64,000 bases of DNA. Origin: Candidatus Kinetoplastibacterium crithidii (ex Angomonas deanei ATCC 30255) (GTDB lineage Bacteria; Pseudomonadota; Gammaproteobacteria; Burkholderiales; Burkholderiaceae_B). Position numbers and translations under genes: made by a program. A model generated the notes under the pieces. It ran no database searches. It was not told the DNA's origin and was given only the letters and a program-made list of their open reading frames with translations. Positions 58,360-64,000 of the stretch are shown in pieces (position 1 is the first letter of the stretch; each line of letters starts with the position of its first letter). The DNA lies in assembly GCF_000319225.1 (NCBI RefSeq), contig NC_019815.1, positions 496,001-560,000 of the forward strand. The letters are read 5' to 3'.

Positions 58360-59805
58360 ATGAACTCCAAATGGGAAACAACGATAGGTATTGAAACCCA
58401 TGTGCAACTCTTAACAAAAACAAAGATATTTTCTAGTAGCAATTGCTCTTTTGGTGAAAAACCCAACCAAAATACCAACGAGATAGATATAGCATTACCT
58501 GGTAGCTTACCTGTTGCTAACATAGAAGCTATAAAGTGCGCCATAAAATTTGGTTTAGCAGTAAATGCAAAGATATCTTGTGATTCAAGATTTGATAGAA
58601 AACACTATTTTTATCCTGATTTACCAAAAGGATACCAAACAAGTCAATTCCATAAGCCAATTTTACAAGGTGGAAATATCTGTTTTTATGAAGATGATAT
58701 AAAGAAAACAATAAATCTTGTAGAGGCACATTTAGAAGAGGATGCTGGGAAATTAATACATCAATCATTCTCAACTGGCATCGATTTAAATAGAGCAGGA
58801 ATGCCCTTATTAGAAATAGTAACACATCCAGAAATCTGCTCAGCACAAGAAGCTGTTGCTTACGCAAAAACATTGCATAACTTAGTCGTTTGGCTTGGTA
58901 TATGTGATGGTAATATGCAAGAAGGATCATTTCGTTGTGATGCAAACGTATCTGTAAAACTAAAAAATACAAAAGAACTTGGAACAAGGACAGAAATTAA
59001 AAATATAAACTCTTTTAAATTTCTAGAAAAAGCAATATTATTTGAATCTAAAAGACAAATTAACTTGTTAGAACAGAATAAATTAGTTATACAAGAAACT
59101 AGGTTATATGATTCTGAGAAGAATGAAACTAGAAGCATGCGCAACAAAGAAGACGCAATAGATTATAGATACATGCCTGACCCCGATTTACCTGTCATAT
59201 ACATAACACCAGAATTAATAGAAACAACAAGAAAAAACTTACCAGAATTACCTGATAATAAAAGGATAAGATTCGAGAAAGAATACAACTTAACAAAATC
59301 TGATGCATCACAATTATCAAGCAGCATAAATATAGCTAATTATTTCGAATCAATAGTATCTCAACTTCCAAAAGGCAATGAAAAAATAGTAGCTAACTGG
59401 ATGATTGGCGACCTAAATGCATTTATGAATAAATATAATAAAACTATAGAAGAAATACCCATAGAAGCAAAAACTATAGCTACTATGATAGAAAAAATAA
59501 TAGATGGTACGTTGTCAAATAAAAATGCAAAAGATGTATTTGAAATATTATGGAATAATGAAAAAAGCAATATTGACGATATTATAGAGAAAAATGGACT
59601 AAAGCAAATAAATGATGACAGTATTATTATTGATATAATAAACTCTATTTTAGCCAATAATAGAAATATAGTAGAAGATTATAAATCTGGCAAAGAAAAA
59701 GCTTTCAACTCACTAATAGGAAAGATTATGAAAGAAAGCAAAGGGAGAGCTAATTCCTCACAAATACGTGAACTACTTAAACAACAGCTCTGCAAAATTA
59801 ATTAA
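58360..59805 (+). CDS. gatB: Asp/Glu-tRNA amidotransferase subunit B
   Basis: GatB phosphorylates the tRNA-bound acid and uses the ammonia from GatA. The 481-residue protein has the start WETTIGIETHVQLLTKTKIF, DRKHYFYPDLPKGYQ, EGSFRCDANVS and YRYMPDPDLP, followed by a helical tail with the conserved K-K-Q...-LL region. It converges on pyrE. Confidence 0.97.
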   Translation: MNSKWETTIGIETHVQLLTKTKIFSSSNCSFGEKPNQNTNEIDIALPGSLPVANIEAIKCAIKFGLAVNAKISCDSRFDRKHYFYPDLPKGYQTSQFHKPILQGGNICFYEDDIKKTINLVEAHLEEDAGKLIHQSFSTGIDLNRAGMPLLEIVTHPEICSAQEAVAYAKTLHNLVVWLGICDGNMQEGSFRCDANVSVKLKNTKELGTRTEIKNINSFKFLEKAILFESKRQINLLEQNKLVIQETRLYDSEKNETRSMRNKEDAIDYRYMPDPDLPVIYITPELIETTRKNLPELPDNKRIRFEKEYNLTKSDASQLSSSINIANYFESIVSQLPKGNEKIVANWMIGDLNAFMNKYNKTIEEIPIEAKTIATMIEKIIDGTLSNKNAKDVFEILWNNEKSNIDDIIEKNGLKQINDDSIIIDIINSILANNRNIVEDYKSGKEKAFNSLIGKIMKESKGRANSSQIRELLKQQLCKIN

Positions 59806-59817
59806 AATATTATGAAA

Positions 59818-60495
59818 TTAACCTATACCATATAATGATCTATATTTAGCTACTTTTTCAGCATGTTCTGCGAAATCTTGATGTTTTTGTACTAAACTTA
59901 GTATGTTTTCGAGAGAAGCTATGCTAAGAACAGGCAAACCATACTTACTAGATATGTTATTTGAAGCAGAAGTTGTTGCCTCTGAAACACTAGAGATTAA
60001 ATTTGGTTTTTCCATTCTATCTAAAGCTACTATTACAGCAACTGGCTCTGCTCCTTCAGCATGAATGATCTCTATAGACTCATTCACAGAAATACCTGAG
60101 GTTATTACATCATCTATAATAACAACTTTGCCATGAAGTGACGCTCCTATTAGTCTACCTTTTTCGCCATGATTCTTAGCCTCCTTACGATTAAAAGCAA
60201 ATGGGACTTTTTCATGTATACACCTATCACTTAAAATCATAGATGTTGATATAACTAAAGGTATACCCTTATAAGCAGGGCCAAAGAGCATATCAAATTC
60301 TATGCTTGATTTTTGCAAAATATTAGCATAAAACTCCGCTAATTTTGCTATGGATTTTCCATTATTAAATAAACCTATATTAAAAAAATATGGACTTATT
60401 CTATCTGATTTGGTTTTAAAATCTCCAAATTTTAAAGCACCTACATCTAATGCAAATTTAACAAAATCTAAAGCCTGATGCTCATCAATAACCAT
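59818..60495 (-). CDS. pyrE: Orotate phosphoribosyltransferase
   Basis: This enzyme makes orotidine monophosphate in pyrimidine synthesis. The 225-residue protein has FGPAYKGIPLV, the AFNRKEAKNHGEKG loop with the catalytic Lys and His, and the PRPP motif VIIDDVITSGIS. It converges on gatB with 12 bases between, and is divergent from xth. Confidence 0.96.
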   Translation of the reverse strand: MVIDEHQALDFVKFALDVGALKFGDFKTKSDRISPYFFNIGLFNNGKSIAKLAEFYANILQKSSIEFDMLFGPAYKGIPLVISTSMILSDRCIHEKVPFAFNRKEAKNHGEKGRLIGASLHGKVVIIDDVITSGISVNESIEIIHAEGAEPVAVIVALDRMEKPNLISSVSEATTSASNNISSKYGLPVLSIASLENILSLVQKHQDFAEHAEKVAKYRSLYGIG

Positions 60496-60598
60496 ATAAA
60501 TCCCTTTTTATGTTAAGCAAAAAAATTCATAAACTATTAATATTATTGTAATAATACATACATATTATCTTATGTGCATTCTAACTGGAAACCAAATT

Positions 60599-61384
60599 GT
60601 GTTAAGAATAACCTCTATAAATGTCAACGGAATAAGATCTGCAATTAAAAAAAAGTTCCTAGATTGGCTATACAATAAAAACCCTGATATTGTTTGTTTG
60701 CAAGAAATCAGAATTGCCTCTCATGATATAAAAAATGAATTGCTTAATCCTCTAGGATTCAAAGGGTTTTTCTATCCAGCGCAAAAAAATGGTTATAGCG
60801 GTGTAGGTATATATACAAAAAAACAACCCATGAAAATAACTAGAGGGTTAGAAGATAAAAATATTGATTCAGAAGGTAGAGTCATAAGAATAGACTGGGA
60901 AAAAATTTCGATCATAAATGTTTATTTCCCATCTGGTTCAAATGATGAAAGACAAAAAGCGAAATTAATTTTCTTACAAAAGTTCGAATTATATTTAAAA
61001 GAAATTTACTCTGAATCCATACTATCTAAACGCAATTTACTAATATGTGGTGATTGGAATATAGCACACACACAAATGGACATAAAAAACTGGAAAAATA
61101 ATCTTAATAAACCTGGATTTCTTCCTGAAGAAAGAAATTGGCTCTCTGAAATTATAAATAATTATAATCTGGTAGATGTTTTTAGAAAACTACATCCTCA
61201 TCAAGAGCAATACACTTGGTGGAGTAATAGAGCAAGATCATGGGAAAGAAATGTTGGATGGAGAATAGACTATCAAATGGCAAACAATTCTTTAGCAAAT
61301 CTTGCAATCTCCTCTGAAATTTATATGGAAACAAGGTTCAGCGATCATGCACCACTAACAATAGACTATAAAACTGAAATTTAA
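60599..61384 (+). CDS. xth: Exodeoxyribonuclease III
   Basis: This AP endonuclease/3' exonuclease repairs abasic sites in DNA. The family usually starts LRI(T/I)S.N.NGIRSA, so the GTG at 60599 (with GGA about nine bases before) is preferred to an ATG at 60572, nine codons upstream. The 261-residue protein has IVCLQEIR, GDWNIAH and FSDHAPLTIDYK with the active-site Asp and His. Confidence 0.94.
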   Translation: MLRITSINVNGIRSAIKKKFLDWLYNKNPDIVCLQEIRIASHDIKNELLNPLGFKGFFYPAQKNGYSGVGIYTKKQPMKITRGLEDKNIDSEGRVIRIDWEKISIINVYFPSGSNDERQKAKLIFLQKFELYLKEIYSESILSKRNLLICGDWNIAHTQMDIKNWKNNLNKPGFLPEERNWLSEIINNYNLVDVFRKLHPHQEQYTWWSNRARSWERNVGWRIDYQMANNSLANLAISSEIYMETRFSDHAPLTIDYKTEI

Positions 61385-61545
61385 TTGTTATATTAAAAAT
61401 TACGTGATATATTTCCATCATCTGTAATTATCTAAATTAATGTTTACAAAACTATTGTAATAACAAACCTTTATTGTATAGTACAAATCTTTTTAGATCT
61501 TGTTACTTGCTAATATTGTTAATAATATTTTTTTGAAGTTTTAAA

Positions 61546-62181
61546 ATGCTAACTTCATTTTTTTCATCTATTACTTTCCAAGCTTGGTTTAATGGACTTT
61601 TAACAGGACTTGGATTGTTTGCAGTAGTAGGAGCTCAGAGTGCTTTTATAATCCGCCAAGGATTAATGCGTTCTCATATAATGACAATTATAATAGTTTG
61701 TTGTCTAACAGATGCTATTTTTATTTTTGCTAGTGTAATAGGATTAAAAGAATTAATATTACTTGCTCCTTGGTTTAAAGATTTCATCCTTATACTAGGA
61801 ATAATTTTCTTATTATGTTATTCATGGAAATCTGCAAAAAAAGCATTTAAAAAATCTTCTAATATAGAATCTACAAATTATATAATATATTCAAAACAAT
61901 CTGTAATATTAACGACTTTAGGATTTAGTTTATTAAATCCGCATTTTTGGCTAGATATGATCTTAATTGGATCATTGGCCAACGTATATGAAAATGCTAG
62001 TATGGCATATGCTTTTGGTTCTTTAACTGCTAGCATATTATGGCTTAATCTTTTAGGATTGGGAGCAAGATTATGTGCTCCTATATTCTCCAAACCAAAG
62101 GCTTGGAGAATATTAGATGGAACTATTGCCATTATTATGATAGTGATGGTTATTCTTCTACTCAGACAATATATGAGTTAG
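61546..62181 (+). CDS. LysE/ArgO family amino-acid exporter
   Basis: Members export lysine, arginine or other basic amino acids. The 211-residue protein has six hydrophobic segments; GLLTGLGLFAVVGAQSAFIIRQGL at the start carries the family GxQNxFV-like motif, and FSLLNPHFWLDMILIG matches the ArgO/LysE NPH..LD region. It is intact. A specific substrate cannot be read from the sequence. Confidence 0.9.
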   Translation: MLTSFFSSITFQAWFNGLLTGLGLFAVVGAQSAFIIRQGLMRSHIMTIIIVCCLTDAIFIFASVIGLKELILLAPWFKDFILILGIIFLLCYSWKSAKKAFKKSSNIESTNYIIYSKQSVILTTLGFSLLNPHFWLDMILIGSLANVYENASMAYAFGSLTASILWLNLLGLGARLCAPIFSKPKAWRILDGTIAIIMIVMVILLLRQYMS

Positions 62182-62230
62182 TAATTTGATATATAGTTTT
62201 TAATATTTAAATATACATCTTCATTAATTT

Positions 62231-62953
62231 ATGAGTAATAAACTAATTAAAAAAACACTATATAAAGATTTTAATAATCTAAATCCAATCTGGAAAAACT
62301 GTTTTTTGCAAAACAAACTTGAACAAAGTTTTAAAGAAATTTTCAGTTATGTTGAATCAGAAATAGATAAGGGTGTTACAATATATCCAGCAAATCCTTT
62401 TAGATCACTATATAATATAAAAAATTTATCAGAAATTAATGTTGTTATATTAGGACAAGATCCTTATCATAATGAAGGACAAGCTGATGGTTTGGCTTTT
62501 TCTGTTCCAGCTAATTGCACAATTCCGCCTAGCCTTAGGAATATCAACAAAGAACTGAAGCAAGAGTATAATAATGATTTAGAAACAGCAAAAGATCTAT
62601 CATTCTGGGCAATGCAAGGAGTATTGTTATTAAATACTATTTTAACAGTGGAGCATGGCAAAGCAATGTCTCACGCTAATAAAGGATGGGAGTTAATAAC
62701 AGATACAATTATAAAATTAATCGCAACCAATAACTCACCAAAAGCATTTTTATTATGGGGTCTCGCTGCACAAAAAAAAACAAATCTAATTACAAATAAC
62801 GTTCATCTAATATTAAAATCTAATCACCCATCTCCATTATCTGCTTATAGGAAACCATTTCCTTTTATAGGATGTAATCATTTTATAAAAACAAATGAGT
62901 GGCTGATTTCACAAAAAAGAAAACCAATCACATGGCTAATACCTAAAAAATGA
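62231..62953 (+). CDS. ung: Uracil-DNA glycosylase, family 1
   Basis: This enzyme removes uracil from DNA. The 240-residue protein has the catalytic motif GQDPYHNEGQADGLAFS (Asp77, His80) and SNHPSPLSAYR with the second catalytic His. Kept with xth and ogt, it indicates a working base-excision pathway, useful in an AT-drifting genome. Confidence 0.97.
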   Translation: MSNKLIKKTLYKDFNNLNPIWKNCFLQNKLEQSFKEIFSYVESEIDKGVTIYPANPFRSLYNIKNLSEINVVILGQDPYHNEGQADGLAFSVPANCTIPPSLRNINKELKQEYNNDLETAKDLSFWAMQGVLLLNTILTVEHGKAMSHANKGWELITDTIIKLIATNNSPKAFLLWGLAAQKKTNLITNNVHLILKSNHPSPLSAYRKPFPFIGCNHFIKTNEWLISQKRKPITWLIPKK

Positions 62954-63250
62954 AATATTACTGTTTGCTTTTACATAATTTTCATGATAAAGTGAACAGA
63001 TTAGAGATAATGTCCAATCTAATATTTTTTGGAAATTATCAAACTTCGGTAGCTCTGAAAATATATAATATCTAAGTTTTACTTAAATATTATCATCGAT
63101 TATCTGACCTCCTTTAGCCTTGTAAGTTATAAAATACACCGTAACGAACGGTTGATGGGTCGGCACGATATTGTTACCCTTTCAACTGTCAGTAAATAGT
63201 TTTGTTCACATCTATTTACTGATGTAACTATGTATTAGCAAGGAAAATAA
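62954..63250 (+). ncRNA. Structured leader upstream of the DEAD-box helicase
   Basis: The 297 bases between ung and the helicase hold no gene but show clustered inverted repeats, some with rare GC: a small hairpin (63138-63142 with 63148-63152), a long stem (63149-63160 with 63176-63188, one internal mismatch), and a perfect 11-base stem (63189-63199 with 63212-63222). The first two compete. A CCTCCTTT stretch (63106-63113) could pair with the helicase Shine-Dalgarno AAGGA (63240-63244). It looks like a regulatory leader, possibly temperature- or helicase-responsive; this is inference. Confidence 0.45.
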
Positions 63251-64000
63251 ATGTCTTTTGAAAATCTTGGTCTAAACGCAAATATACTAAATGCAATCAA
63301 AGCCACAGGGTTCGAATCACCTACACCAGTACAACAAGCAACAATTCCTAAAGCTATACTGAAACAAGATCTAGTTGTTTCAGCACAGACTGGTAGTGGC
63401 AAAACTGCTGCTTTCATGCTACCAATCTTACAGCATTTGTCAGAAAAGAAAGCTCAGAATACATCCATACAAGTATTAGTGCTAACTCCCACAAGAGAAT
63501 TAGCTATGCAAATTACTAAAGCAGCCTCTGTTTATGGAAGTAATCTTCATTGGTTACGAGTAGCTACAATAGTTGGCGGCATGCCATATAAGGCTCAAAT
63601 CAAAGCTTTATCCAAAAGAATTGATATTCTAGTAGCTACTCCTGGTAGATTGATTGACCAAATGCAATCTGGCAGAGTAGATTTGAAGAATGTCCATACC
63701 CTAGTTTTAGATGAAGCTGATAGAATGTTGGATATGGGATTTATAGATGATATACAAACGATAGTTGCTGAATTACCTAAAGAAAAACAAACAATGCTAT
63801 TCTCCGCCACAATAGATAATAGCATTATGAATCTGGCTAAACAAATGATGAATAACCCAGAGAGAATTAGCCTAAATAACAATAAACAAAGTCATAATAA
63901 TATTGAACAAAAATTAATTTATGTGGATGATTATAAGCATAAAATAAAAATTCTCCAGCATTTATTAGGCAATGAAAATCTTGACCAGGCAATCGTTTTC
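63251..64000 (+). CDS. DEAD-box RNA helicase (RhlE-like), partial at right edge
   Basis: This ATP-dependent enzyme unwinds RNA in ribosome assembly or decay. The 250 codons seen run off the window. They have the Q-motif (GFESPTPVQQATI), motif I SAQTGSGKT, motif Ia PTRELAMQ, ATPGRLID, DEAD box LDEADRMLDMGF and motif III FSATI. RhlE is the closest fit by memory, but the second domain is out of view. AAGGA is six bases before the ATG. Confidence 0.93.
   Translation, partial: MSFENLGLNANILNAIKATGFESPTPVQQATIPKAILKQDLVVSAQTGSGKTAAFMLPILQHLSEKKAQNTSIQVLVLTPTRELAMQITKAASVYGSNLHWLRVATIVGGMPYKAQIKALSKRIDILVATPGRLIDQMQSGRVDLKNVHTLVLDEADRMLDMGFIDDIQTIVAELPKEKQTMLFSATIDNSIMNLAKQMMNNPERISLNNNKQSHNNIEQKLIYVDDYKHKIKILQHLLGNENLDQAIVF

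Noticed and set aside
63309-63318. GGTTCGAATC, like a tRNA T-loop
   Set aside because: It falls inside the helicase frame (TGFESPT) and no acceptor or anticodon stem surrounds it.

Overview
The window reads as a piece of a strongly AT-rich, reduced genome of a betaproteobacterium from the order Burkholderiales, family Alcaligenaceae. Gene content and order match Bordetella-type chromosomes (accB-accC-prmA, def-fmt-rsmB, mreBCD-mrdAB, gatCAB, lptCAB-hprK, secB-gpsA-trmL-bioC). Many genes expected between these neighbours are gone, and the spacers left are short and AT-rich. No transposons, phage genes, CRISPR arrays, rRNA or tRNA genes were seen. The best fit is an obligate endosymbiont of the Candidatus Kinetoplastibacterium type, which lives in trypanosomatid protists. 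That name is an inference from gene order, composition and metabolism, not from a database search.

Layout. 1-7.5 kb: the N-terminal part of a Pat-like acyl-CoA synthetase/acetyltransferase runs off the left edge, followed by gltX (frameshifted) and nrdAB, with a probable pair of NrdR operators upstream of nrdA. 7.5-10.7 kb: aroQ-accB-accC-prmA, leftward. 11-18.6 kb: an RNase II-family gene, aroE, lptG, apaH, ruvX, rubredoxin, thiE and hemL. 18.6-28.4 kb: panC, a DUF3460 gene, rplU-rpmA-obgE, a MoeB/ThiF-like gene, ctpA, gpmA, a rhodanese-like gene, secB, gpsA, trmL and bioC. 28.4-38.2 kb: an orphan NtrX-like response regulator, rsmB-fmt-def, yggS, ilvA and cydC-cydD (cydD frameshifted). 38.2-46.1 kb: cydX-cydB-cydA, a shortened lptC-lptA with intact lptB, hprK, ogt and rsmI. 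46.3-50.8 kb: a BON-domain lipoprotein, argB, and a pair made of a DASS transporter and a malate/L-lactate dehydrogenase-family gene. 50.8-56.3 kb: mrdB, mrdA (frameshifted), mreD, mreC, mreB. 56.5-64 kb: gatCAB, pyrE, xth, a LysE/ArgO exporter, ung, and a DEAD-box helicase that runs off the right edge behind a structured leader.

How the genes work together. Translation (gltX, gatCAB, def, fmt, ribosomal proteins), dNTP supply, envelope growth and bd-oxidase respiration are kept. So are single steps of pathways that would be useful to a host: argB (ornithine/arginine), ilvA (isoleucine), aroQ/aroE (aromatics), hemL (heme precursor), panC (pantothenate), plus an amino-acid exporter and a dicarboxylate-type transporter. 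Regulation is thin: one response regulator without its kinase neighbour, HPr kinase without ptsN, and a putative NrdR site.

The most striking observation is that three important genes (gltX, cydD, mrdA) each carry a frameshift at a run of exactly seven A (or T). In each case one extra base restores a full-length protein. Either transcriptional slippage rescues them or the assembly under-called homopolymers.
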